The notes beneath the pieces were generated by a model. The model saw nothing but the letters and a program-made list of their open reading frames with translations. It did no database searches and was not told where the DNA came from. Source: JBFWQM01 sp050249455 (GTDB lineage Bacteria > Pseudomonadota > Alphaproteobacteria > MPNO01 > VGEU01). From it: a DNA stretch of 26,180 bases. The DNA lies in assembly GCA_050249455.1 (NCBI GenBank), contig JBFWQM010000055.1:1-26180 (forward strand), in the 5' to 3' direction. Numbering within the stretch: the stretch's first letter is position 1; every line of letters starts with the position of its first letter. The translations under genes and the position numbers were made by a program. Shown piece by piece: positions 1 to 6,898 of the stretch.

Positions 1-269
1 AGCTCCTGCGGGTTCGGCGCGGTGTTGGTGCCCAGGAGCTCGAGCGGCTCGTCGGCGGCGACGGTGAAGCGCCGCGGCACGGTCTTGCCGCCGATGGTGT
101 AGGACTCCACCGCCGCCTCGCTGCGCGTGCCGCCCTGCCAGCGCGAGGTGACGCGGAAGCCGACGATGCCGCTCGCGGGGTCGCGCTTGATGGTCTCGAT
201 CTCGGCCATCAGCGCGTCCACGTCGATGCCGTTGACGGGGGCCGCGGTCTTGAGGGCTGCGTCTGCCAT
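1..269 (-). CDS. OsmC-family protein, partial (3' end outside window)
   Basis: The minus strand reads MADAALKTAAPVNGIDVDAL from an ATG at 267-269 and runs off the window start after 89 full codons without a stop. The visible part has the OsmC N-terminal pattern: a conserved FRVTSRWQGG strand, then YTIGGKTVPRRFTVAADEP, then the signature GTNTAPNPQEL that leads into the first redox-active cysteine helix, which is outside the window. OsmC/Ohr proteins are small cytoplasmic thiol peroxidases for organic hydroperoxides; some members have other roles, and the cysteines needed to decide are not visible. The start is supported by GGAGG 7 bases upstream. It begins 25 bp after the stop of the AurF-like gene on the same strand, so the two are probably one operon, with OsmC possibly protecting against oxidant leakage (inference). 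Confidence 0.85.
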   Translation of the reverse strand, partial: MADAALKTAAPVNGIDVDALMAEIETIKRDPASGIVGFRVTSRWQGGTRSEAAVESYTIGGKTVPRRFTVAADEPLELLGTNTAPNPQE

Positions 270-294
270 GATGTTTCCTCCGATGGCGAACGGG

Positions 295-1236
295 TTATGA
301 GAAGGTCGGGACGGCCGCCTCGATGCGGGCGCGTCCCGCGGGGCCCAGAGCCCCGACGGTGTCGAGGAACTTCGGGTGGCTCATGCCGGAGCCGAGATAG
401 GTCCAGCGCAGCGCCTGGGTCTGTGCCGCGGCATAGGCCCGGCGCTCGGCGTGGTCGAGCGACCGGCCGATCGCCTGCTCCAGCGCGTCGAAGTTGAACG
501 CCACCTGCTCGGCGAGGCCGGCGTCGAGCAGGCCGCCGATCTCGAAATACTCCTCGATGGCGCGCTCGATCTCGGCCGGCGTGCACATCTCGGCCAGCGC
601 CTCGACCATCAGGGTGTCGAGCTTGGTGTGCTGCGCCTCCTCCATCCAGTGGTGGCGCAGCAGGCTGCAGAACTGCGCATCAAGCCCGCCGTCATCCCTG
701 ACGCTCTCCAGGTAGTGGCGCTGCGTCATCCATTCGATGTGCAGCACGACCAGCGCCACCGCCAGCGGGTGGTGCGCCAGCACCGCGCGCGCGATGGCGT
801 CGGGCGGGCCGATCACCGCGCAGTCGGTGCCGAAGTCGGCGGTGAACTCGTCGCGGAAGCGCTTGAACAGGTGGATGTGCTTGGCCTCCTCGGCCGCGAA
901 CTGCAGCAGCGCGCGCACCTTGTAGTCGTCGCTCCGCAGCTGCGGCCGCGCGTGGTCCAGGACGAACGGCAGGATGAACTCCTCCACCAGCCCGAACAGG
1001 TTGAGGTACTCGTGGCCGCGGATCTGGTTCAGCACCGTCCGCTCGGCCGGGCTCAGGAAGTCGAGGCCGGCGGTGCGCGCCAGCGCCTCGGGCATGAACG
1101 GGCGCGCGAAGTCCAGCTGCTTGTCGCCGCCGATGATGTCCTCGATCTGCCAGTTGACCCGCTGGCCGGTGGCCAGGACCGTCTCGTAGGCGCCGGCCTG
1201 TCCCGCCCGCTTCGTATTGATCGCCATGTCGTGCAT
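295..1236 (-). CDS. AurF-like ferritin-fold diiron oxygenase
   Basis: This 313-residue soluble, helix-rich protein carries a full set of likely diiron ligands: E85/E86 (LVEEF), E117 and H120 (EEAKH), E168 (HIEWM), and H196, E200, H203 (HHWMEEAQH). The ExxH then HxxxExxH order and spacing match the seven-ligand site of p-aminobenzoate N-oxygenase AurF as I remember it (E101, E136, H139, E196, H223, E227, H230), so I place it in the AurF-type diiron oxygenase family rather than with ferritins. Such enzymes activate O2 to oxidise amines or other substrates; the substrate here is unknown. AAGGAGAG lies just upstream of the first ATG; a second ATG three codons in (1227) is possible. It is first in a minus-strand pair with an OsmC-family gene and is divergent from a SARP-like regulator 154 bp away, the obvious candidate controller. 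Confidence 0.8.
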   Translation of the reverse strand: MHDMAINTKRAGQAGAYETVLATGQRVNWQIEDIIGGDKQLDFARPFMPEALARTAGLDFLSPAERTVLNQIRGHEYLNLFGLVEEFILPFVLDHARPQLRSDDYKVRALLQFAAEEAKHIHLFKRFRDEFTADFGTDCAVIGPPDAIARAVLAHHPLAVALVVLHIEWMTQRHYLESVRDDGGLDAQFCSLLRHHWMEEAQHTKLDTLMVEALAEMCTPAEIERAIEEYFEIGGLLDAGLAEQVAFNFDALEQAIGRSLDHAERRAYAAAQTQALRWTYLGSGMSHPKFLDTVGALGPAGRARIEAAVPTFS

Positions 1237-1326
1237 GACCGTCTCTCCTTGTCAGGGCGCGTCCGTCGCGCCGCACCGGAGATATGCGGGCCGGCCGTGT
1301 GAGCGAGCGTTTGAATCGCCGTTGTT

Positions 1327-1339
1327 TTGCGTGGCGCAA
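1327..1339. promoter_or_regulatory. Short inverted repeat in the divergent promoter region
   Basis: TTGCG-TGG-CGCAA is a perfect 5-bp inverted repeat with a 3-base centre, in the 154-bp region between the AurF-like gene (start 1236) and the SARP-like regulator (start 1391). The surrounding bases (about 1308-1330) are clearly poorer in GC than the genes. It could be an operator controlling one or both divergent units. No known binding consensus is matched, and a repeat this short can arise by chance. Confidence 0.3.
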
Positions 1340-1390
1340 GCGTGGATTTTCCCGATAATCGGCGCGGTCGCAGCCGTGGGAACGGGCCGC

Positions 1391-4300
1391 ATGCTCAGCC
1401 TGCGCTTTCTCGGCGACGTCGAGGTCGCGCAAGACGGCCGGCGCGTGGCGCTGCCGCCGTCGAAGAAGACGCGCGCCCTGCTGGCCTACCTGGCGCTGAC
1501 CGGCCGGCCGGTGCGGCGCGAGCGGCTGTGCGCACTGTTGTGGGACGTCCCGGACGATCCGCGCGGCGCGCTGCGCTGGAGCCTGAGCAAGCTGCGCCCG
1601 ATGCTCGACGAACCCGGCCGGCCGCGGCTGATCGCCGACCGGGAGTCGGTGCGTCTCGATGCGGACGATTCGTACGTAGATTTCCACGCGGTGCGCCAGC
1701 GTCTCGCCGGCGGGATCGAGACGGTCGCGACGGAGTCGCTCGAGGCGGTCGCGACGGAATTCCGCGGCGAGTTGCTCGAAGGCCTCGACCTGCCGCGCTG
1801 TCCCGAATTCCAGGCCTGGAGCATCGGCGAGCGGGAGGAGGCGCGGCTGATGCTGGCGCGCGTGCTCGCCGCCCTGCTGCAGCGCCATGACGGCGTGCCG
1901 GCGAAGGCGCTGGCCCATGCGCAGCGCCTGGCGCGGATCGATCCCTACGCCGTCGCCGCGCATGCCGCGGTGCTGCGCCATCTCGCCGCGCTGCACCGCC
2001 ACGCCGACGCGACGGCCTACCTGCACTCCGCCCGCCGCCTGCTGGCGGAAGTGGATGCCGAGGGTCCGGCGCGACTGGATGCGGCCTGGGCCGCGCTGCG
2101 GTCCGGCGCGGCGGCGCCCGCGGCCCATCCGGCGCCCGTTGCCCCGCCGTCCGCGCCGGCGGGGCGCGCAGTCGCCCTTGTCGGCCGCGACCGCGAGCGC
2201 CAGCGTCTTGCCGACATCCTGGCCGCGGTGCGCGACGGACGCGAGGGCCGGGTCGTGCTGCTGTCCGGCGAGCCGGGGATCGGCAAGTCGCGCCTGCTGG
2301 CGGTGCTGGCCGCCGCCGCCGCGTCCGCCGGCGGCATGGTGCTGGAGGGCGCGGCGTTCGAGTCCGAGGCCGACCGTCCGTTCGGGCCGTGGATCGATGC
2401 GCTGCAGCGGCTGCCGCCGGCCGGCATCGGCCCCGACATCGCCGCCGCGCTGATGCCGCTGGTGCCCGCGCTGGGCCGCGGCGCCGACGGCGGCGGCAGC
2501 CGCGACCGCCTGTTCGGCGCGGTGGCGGAGCTGATCGCCGCGCGCGCCAGCGCGACCGCGCCCGTGCTGATCGCCTTCGACGACATCCACTGGTGCGACG
2601 AGCCGTCGGCGGCGCTGCTGCACTACATCGTCCGGCTGAACCGCCACCGGCCGGTGCTGGTCGCGCTCGCCGCGCGCGAAGGCGAGCTTCCCGACAACGC
2701 CGCCGTCCAGCGGCTGCTGCGCACATTGCGCCACGAGGGGGCGCTGGCCGAGATGACGCTGCGCCGGCTCGGCCCCGACGACATCGGCGCGCTGGTCGGC
2801 CGGTTCGGCGACGCGGCGCGCTCGCCGGACATCTTCGCCGAGAGCGGCGGCAATCCCCTGTTCGCGATCGAGCTGGCGCGCGCGCACGCCGGCGCCGACG
2901 GCCAGCTGCCGCCGACGATCAAGGACGCCGTGCGCGTGCGCGTCGAGCGCCTGCCGCCGCTGGCGCGCGACGTGCTGCGCTGGGCAGCGGTGGCCGGGCG
3001 CCGATTCGACCCCGAGCGGCTGGCGGCGCTGGGGCCCTTCCCGCTCGACGAGCTGCTCGACGCGCTGGAAACGCTGGAGCGCCACGACCTCATCGCCGCC
3101 GCGGAGGACGATCGCGGCGCAGCGCCCGCCTACGCCTTCGCGCACGACGTGGTGCGGCGCGTCGTCTACGCCGCGATGTCGGAGCCGCGGCGGCGACTGA
3201 TGCATCGGCGCATCGCGGAATCGCTCGCAGGGCCGGCGGCGGCGGACGAGACGCTGGCGCCCGACCTCGCCCACCATGCGGCGCTCGGCGGCGACGCGGC
3301 GATGGCGGCGCGCGCCTGCGTCGAGGCGGGGCGCCGCTGCCTGCGCCTGTTCGCCAACGTGGAGGCCGAGGCGATGGTCCGCCGCGGCCGCCGCTTCGCC
3401 GAGACCTTGCGCGAGCCGGAGCGCTGCAAGCTGACGCTCGAGCTTCTCAACGTCCAGCTCGCGGCGCGCCGGCCCGACGACGTCCCGGCATGGCTTGACG
3501 AGATCGCCGCGCTGGCCGACCGCGCCGTCGATCACGGCGCGGTGGAGCACGCGCGGCTCGGCTATCACATGCTGTCGTGGCTGCGCTGGGACCGCGGCGA
3601 GTGGACCGACGCCCGACGCCACACGATGCAGGCGGAGCTGATCACCCGCGGCGCGGGCGAGGGCGAGCGCGTCGTGGCGCTGGCCGAGGCGGCGCGCTGC
3701 CTCGCGCTCCTGGAACGCGATCTCGGCGATGCGGAGGCGCTGCTGCGCGAGGCGACGGCGCTGTCGCGGCGCTCCGGCGTCGACGCGACCGCGATCCCCC
3801 ATGCGACGGCCATGATGCACCTGCATCGCGGCGAGATCGGCCAGGCCGTGGCGCTGCTGGAGGAGACCCGCGCGCGGACGCGGCGCGACGGCGACCACCT
3901 GGGCGAGTTCCAGGTGCTGGAGCACCTCTTCCTGTGCCACTGGCGCACCGGCGACTACGCCGCCGCCGCCGCGGTCGCCGCCGATGCGGGAGAGATCGCC
4001 GGCCGGCTGCGCGACGGCAGCGAGCAGCCGTTCGCCGCCGCGCTGGCGGCGCTGTCGTGCCACGCGTTGGACGGCGAAACGGACGCGGGCGGCGCGGCGA
4101 TCGACGCCGCGGTCGCGGCACTGCGCCAGGCCGACGCCAAGTACCGGCTGTGCTTCACGCTGAGCCGCGCGGCGGCGCTCGACCTGGAGCGCGGCTTCGC
4201 CGGCCGCGCCGCAGCGCGGGCCGGCGACGCGCTGTCGCTGGCCGAGACGCTGAACCGGCCCAGCGACACCGCGCTCGCGCTGGTGCTGCGCGCCCGCGCC

Positions 4301-4453
4301 GCCGCGGCGCTCGGGCGGCCGGCTGACACGCGGCGGGCGCTGGCGGCGCTCAAGGCCATCCCGCTGCGCGCGCTGGCCGAGGAGGCGCGGGTTGCCGCGG
4401 CGGCGGCGCTGGCCGAACATGGTGCGCCGCGCCGGTCAACCGCACGCAAGTGA
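1391..4453 (+). CDS. SARP-like BTAD/AAA-ATPase transcriptional regulator with TPR-like C-terminus
   Basis: The protein is 1020 residues from the ATG at 1391. Residues 1-95 (MLSLRFLGDVEV...LRWSLSKLRPMLDE) form the OmpR-like winged helix typical of SARP/BTAD regulators, followed by a helical bacterial transcriptional activation domain to about 250. A linker rich in Ala and Pro leads to an AAA/STAND-type ATPase: VALVGRDRER, Walker A GEPGIGKS at 293-300, Walker B VLIAFDDIHW at 392-401. The remainder, from about 650, is Ala/Leu-rich helical repeat of TPR type. There is no C-terminal LuxR helix-turn-helix, so DNA binding should be by the N-terminal domain. Such proteins are thought to switch by ATP binding on a signal sensed by the repeats. 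The reading frame is open upstream to 1217, but ATG 1391 is where SARP homology begins. It is divergent from the AurF-like operon and 8 bp upstream of the DUF4242-like gene, so it may control both. Confidence 0.85.
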   Translation: MLSLRFLGDVEVAQDGRRVALPPSKKTRALLAYLALTGRPVRRERLCALLWDVPDDPRGALRWSLSKLRPMLDEPGRPRLIADRESVRLDADDSYVDFHAVRQRLAGGIETVATESLEAVATEFRGELLEGLDLPRCPEFQAWSIGEREEARLMLARVLAALLQRHDGVPAKALAHAQRLARIDPYAVAAHAAVLRHLAALHRHADATAYLHSARRLLAEVDAEGPARLDAAWAALRSGAAAPAAHPAPVAPPSAPAGRAVALVGRDRERQRLADILAAVRDGREGRVVLLSGEPGIGKSRLLAVLAAAAASAGGMVLEGAAFESEADRPFGPWIDALQRLPPAGIGPDIAAALMPLVPALGRGADGGGSRDRLFGAVAELIAARASATAPVLIAFDDIHWCDEPSAALLHYIVRLNRHRPVLVALAAREGELPDNAAVQRLLRTLRHEGALAEMTLRRLGPDDIGALVGRFGDAARSPDIFAESGGNPLFAIELARAHAGADGQLPPTIKDAVRVRVERLPPLARDVLRWAAVAGRRFDPERLAALGPFPLDELLDALETLERHDLIAAAEDDRGAAPAYAFAHDVVRRVVYAAMSEPRRRLMHRRIAESLAGPAAADETLAPDLAHHAALGGDAAMAARACVEAGRRCLRLFANVEAEAMVRRGRRFAETLREPERCKLTLELLNVQLAARRPDDVPAWLDEIAALADRAVDHGAVEHARLGYHMLSWLRWDRGEWTDARRHTMQAELITRGAGEGERVVALAEAARCLALLERDLGDAEALLREATALSRRSGVDATAIPHATAMMHLHRGEIGQAVALLEETRARTRRDGDHLGEFQVLEHLFLCHWRTGDYAAAAAVAADAGEIAGRLRDGSEQPFAAALAALSCHALDGETDAGGAAIDAAVAALRQADAKYRLCFTLSRAAALDLERGFAGRAAARAGDALSLAETLNRPSDTALALVLRARAAAALGRPADTRRALAALKAIPLRALAEEARVAAAAALAEHGAPRRSTARK

Positions 4454-4461
4454 GGAACGCC

Positions 4462-4758
4462 ATGCAGCTCGTCGTCGTGGAGAGGCAGTTCGACGAACCG
4501 TTCGATATCGATGGATTCGAAGACATCCGCAAAGGCGGCAAATGGTGCTATGACCTGTACCGGGTCCGCTACCTGAAGACCTATTTCTCGACCGACCGGC
4601 GGCGCATGATCTGCCTCTACGAGGCGCCCGACGCGGAGGCCGTGCGACAGGTCAGCCGCCAGCTCGGCGCGCCGTTCGAGCGGGTGTGGGCCGCGGACGA
4701 ATACGAACGGCCGCCCGGCGAGGACCGGCACCGGCTCGTCAACAGGGGATCGACGTGA
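4462..4758 (+). CDS. DUF4242-like small protein
   Basis: This 98-residue protein begins MQLVVVERQFDEPFDI and has the ferredoxin-like alternation of strands and helices seen in DUF4242 proteins, with RMICLYEAPDAEAVRQ and an acidic C-terminal WAADEYE. The best known relative is the Streptomyces nickel-binding protein SCO4226; metal binding here is unproven. The regulator stop codon lies within TGAGGAA at 4451-4457, which also gives the ribosome binding site for ATG 4462; a GTG at 4450 in the same frame would overlap that stop and is less likely. Its stop overlaps the start of the following SDR by one base (TGATG), so the two are almost certainly translated together and may act on the same pathway. 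Small proteins of this type often accompany regulators and oxidoreductases, but a precise role cannot be given. Confidence 0.7.
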   Translation: MQLVVVERQFDEPFDIDGFEDIRKGGKWCYDLYRVRYLKTYFSTDRRRMICLYEAPDAEAVRQVSRQLGAPFERVWAADEYERPPGEDRHRLVNRGST

Positions 4759-5603
4759 TGCGCAGCAACGAACTCGCCGGCAAGACCGTGATGATGACCG
4801 GCGCCGGGCGCGGCATGGGCCGCGCGATGTCGATCGCACTGGCCGCCGCCGGCGCCAAGGTGGCGATGATCGACCTCGACGCCGACGTGCTGGCCGAGGC
4901 GGCGAAGGCGGTGGACGGCGCCGGCGGCCAGGGCGCGGCGCTGCCGATCGTCGCCGACGTCACCAGCGCGCAGAAGGTGCGGGATGCGCTGGCGAAGACG
5001 CTCGACCGCTTCGGCCGCCTCGACGTCCTGGTCAACGACGCCGTCGTCGGGCCGGAGCGAATCAAGCCGACCTTCATCATCGAGAAGGAGAAGTTCTGGA
5101 ACCTCGACGACGACCTCTGGCAGCTCATGCTGCGGGTCAACATCTTCGGCCCGCAGCTCATGGCCAAGACCGTCGCGCCGCAGATGCTGGCGCAGGGCTG
5201 GGGCCGCATCGTCAACGTCACGACCAGCCTCGACACGATGTACCTCGCCGGCGCCGGCGCCTACGGCCCGACCAAGGCGGCGCTGGAGGCGCACACCCGC
5301 GTCATGGCCGAGGACCTGGAGGGCACCGGCGTCAGCGCCAACATCCTGGTCCCCGGCGGGCCGGTGAACACCCGGATGATCGACCCGGCCAACAACTTCC
5401 CGCGCGACAAGCTGATCCAGCCGGAGGTCATGCAGAAGCCGATCGTCTGGCTGTGCTCGGCGGACTCGGACGGCATCAATGGGATGCGCTTCATCGCCGC
5501 GCGATGGGATGCGTCCCTGCCGCGCGAGGAGCGCATCGCCCGCGCCGGCGCGCCGGCGGCGTGGCCGCAGCTCGGCTCCCAGGCCGTGTACCCGGGCGCC
5601 TGA
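4758..5603 (+). CDS. Short-chain dehydrogenase/reductase (SDR)
   Basis: The 281-residue protein has the SDR cofactor motif TGAGRGMG at 14-21, an acidic residue at the end of the second strand (AMIDLDAD, about 39-43) that favours NAD(H) over NADP(H), and the YxxxK pair Y169/K173 in AYGPTKAAL. The usual NNAG stretch reads VNDAVVG. The residue 13 before the tyrosine, normally the catalytic serine, is T156, with S157 next to it (VTTSLDT), so the serine role may be filled by either. It is a cytoplasmic oxidoreductase of an alcohol or carbonyl compound with unknown substrate. The start overlaps the DUF4242-like stop (TGATG), showing translational coupling. As last gene of the regulator set, it may work with the divergent AurF-like oxygenase, the SDR oxidising or reducing the oxygenated product (inference). 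Confidence 0.9.
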   Translation: MRSNELAGKTVMMTGAGRGMGRAMSIALAAAGAKVAMIDLDADVLAEAAKAVDGAGGQGAALPIVADVTSAQKVRDALAKTLDRFGRLDVLVNDAVVGPERIKPTFIIEKEKFWNLDDDLWQLMLRVNIFGPQLMAKTVAPQMLAQGWGRIVNVTTSLDTMYLAGAGAYGPTKAALEAHTRVMAEDLEGTGVSANILVPGGPVNTRMIDPANNFPRDKLIQPEVMQKPIVWLCSADSDGINGMRFIAARWDASLPREERIARAGAPAAWPQLGSQAVYPGA

Positions 5604-5610
5604 CCGGATG

Positions 5611-5654
5611 CAAAGCCTTATAATCATTAGGTAAGTAACCAAAAAATTTGTTAC
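5611..5654 (+). promoter_or_regulatory. AT-rich putative promoter of the PAS-HGICPxC gene
   Basis: This 44-bp stretch is strikingly AT-rich against its surroundings. It contains a perfect TATAAT at 5619-5624, the 7-mer TAAGTAA at 5632-5638, and a GTAAC (5635-5639)/GTTAC (5650-5654) inverted repeat around a run of A and T. No good -35 box sits 16-18 bp before TATAAT, so either another sigma factor, an activator, or an AT-rich protein-binding site is possible. It lies between the SDR stop and the likely ATG at 5746. Confidence 0.4.
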
Positions 5655-5745
5655 GGCCGGGCTTGCCGTCCGGACGCCGCGCGCCACTGTCTTGTCCCCG
5701 GTGCACCGGATTCGGCGCGCCTTCCCCCCTCCATGGGATGTTGGG

Positions 5746-6396
5746 ATGCTCGGCGCCACTGCCCAGGACGTGCTCGACTCGCTCGACGGCGTCGCCTACG
5801 TCGTGGGACCCGATGGGACGATCCTTGGCGTGGGGCGGCCGAACTGGGCCGCCGCGATCGAGGCGGGCCGCGCGGCAGACCGGTTGCGCGACGTCATGGG
5901 TACCAACCTGTTCGACTGGATCAGCGGCCGCAAGGTGCAGGGCTCCTACCAGATGATGATGGCGTCGATCCTCGACGGGTCGCAGCCTTCCGTGGTGGTC
6001 CCCTACCGCTGCGACACGCCCGCCGGCCGCCGTCAGATGCGGCTTTCCCTGACGCCATACCGTGCCGCCGGCCGGATCAGCGCCGTGCTGTACCAGTCCG
6101 TGCTGCTGGCCGAGACGATGCGACCGCCGGTCAACCTGTTCGACCCCGACATCCTGGTCGCGAACCTGAGCGACACGCGGGGACGGCCGCTGGTGACGAT
6201 GTGCAGCTACTGCCAGCGCATCGCCTGGCCGCCGGGGCAGGCGCGCCGGCCACGCTCATGGATCGAGGCGGAAGACTACTACCGGCGCGGCGGCGCCTCC
6301 GACATCCGCATCAGCCACGGCATCTGCCCGCCCTGCTACAAGGGCGTCGTAGGGCCGCTCGCCGCGAAGAACATGAAGGCGGAAGAGGCCGATTAG
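5746..6396 (+). CDS. PAS-like sensor protein with C-terminal CxxC/HGICPxC cluster
   Basis: From ATG 5746 the protein is 216 residues. Residues 5-125 look like a PAS domain: AQDVLDSLDGVAYVVGPDGTILGVGRPNW at its start and a later five-strand sheet ending RISAVLYQSVLL. The C-terminus has MCSYCQRI (C153, C156) and ISHGICPPCYKG (H191, C194, C197). A closely similar tail, a CxxC-K/RRI segment plus HGICPxC, occurs at the end of many bacterial receiver and PAS proteins and looks like a metal-binding knuckle; its function is, to my knowledge, not established. There is no kinase, cyclase or DNA-binding domain. The frame is open to a TTG at 5692, but ATG 5746 directly precedes the PAS homology; no strong ribosome binding site is seen. 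The gene converges with a CheY-like receiver with a single base between the two stop codons, suggesting a functional pair (inference). Confidence 0.75.
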   Translation: MLGATAQDVLDSLDGVAYVVGPDGTILGVGRPNWAAAIEAGRAADRLRDVMGTNLFDWISGRKVQGSYQMMMASILDGSQPSVVVPYRCDTPAGRRQMRLSLTPYRAAGRISAVLYQSVLLAETMRPPVNLFDPDILVANLSDTRGRPLVTMCSYCQRIAWPPGQARRPRSWIEAEDYYRRGGASDIRISHGICPPCYKGVVGPLAAKNMKAEEAD

Positions 6397-6397
6397 G

Positions 6398-6811
6398 TCA
6401 GCCGGCGCGGCGCGCCAGGCATCGCGCCACCGCGCTCAGCAGCGCCTCGCGCGAAAACGGCTTCGACAGCGTCTCGTCGGCGCCCATGCGCGCCGCGGTT
6501 CGCAGCGGATCCCAGCCGCTGCCCGCCACGAACTGGCCGCCCGAGACCGCGATGGTCTGCAGGCCGGGGTCGATCTGCCGCGCTTCCATGATCAGTTCGT
6601 AGCCGTCCTTCTCGGCCATGAAGATGTCGGTGATCAGCACGTCGAAGGCACGGCGGCGCAGGATGGCCAGCGCCTGAACGCCGTTGGCGGCCTCGACGAG
6701 GTCGTAGCCGTCGTGGGCCAGGATGGTCCGGATCATCATGCGCACCGGCGCCGCGTCGTCGACGATCAGGATCGACGCTCGCGCCGCCTTGGGGGGATCG
6801 GGGTCCGACAT
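6398..6811 (-). CDS. Single-domain CheY-like response regulator
   Basis: The 137-residue protein is only a receiver domain. It shows the acidic pair D18-D19 (LIVDDAAPVR), phospho-acceptor D62 (VLITDIFM), the switch serine S90 (IAVSGG) and invariant K117 (LSKPF). It is therefore expected to be phosphorylated on D62 by a histidine kinase and to act by protein-protein contact, as no output domain follows. The short insert after S90 (QFVAGSGWDPLRTAARMGADETL) is typical of a subgroup of alphaproteobacterial stand-alone receivers. No kinase is adjacent; the nearest in this window is the soluble one at 22954. Its stop is one base from the stop of the PAS-HGICPxC gene on the other strand. Upstream, the sense strand carries TAAGTAA (6887-6893 reversed), as does the promoter region of that PAS gene. 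Confidence 0.9.
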   Translation of the reverse strand: MSDPDPPKAARASILIVDDAAPVRMMIRTILAHDGYDLVEAANGVQALAILRRRAFDVLITDIFMAEKDGYELIMEARQIDPGLQTIAVSGGQFVAGSGWDPLRTAARMGADETLSKPFSREALLSAVARCLARRAG

Positions 6812-6898
6812 GCGCGTCTCCGCTCCGGACGCTTGCGGTCCGGCGCAACTTCAGTGGCCCACTCCCGTACGGAGTATCGCCGGCATTTACTTAAATTT

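Noticed and set aside
692..4420. Minus-strand open frame of 1242 codons opposite the SARP-like and AurF-like genes
   Set aside because: It is rich in Arg, Gln, Ala and Gly with no recognisable motif, and lies antisense to two genes with clear domains. Long antisense frames are expected in DNA this GC-rich.
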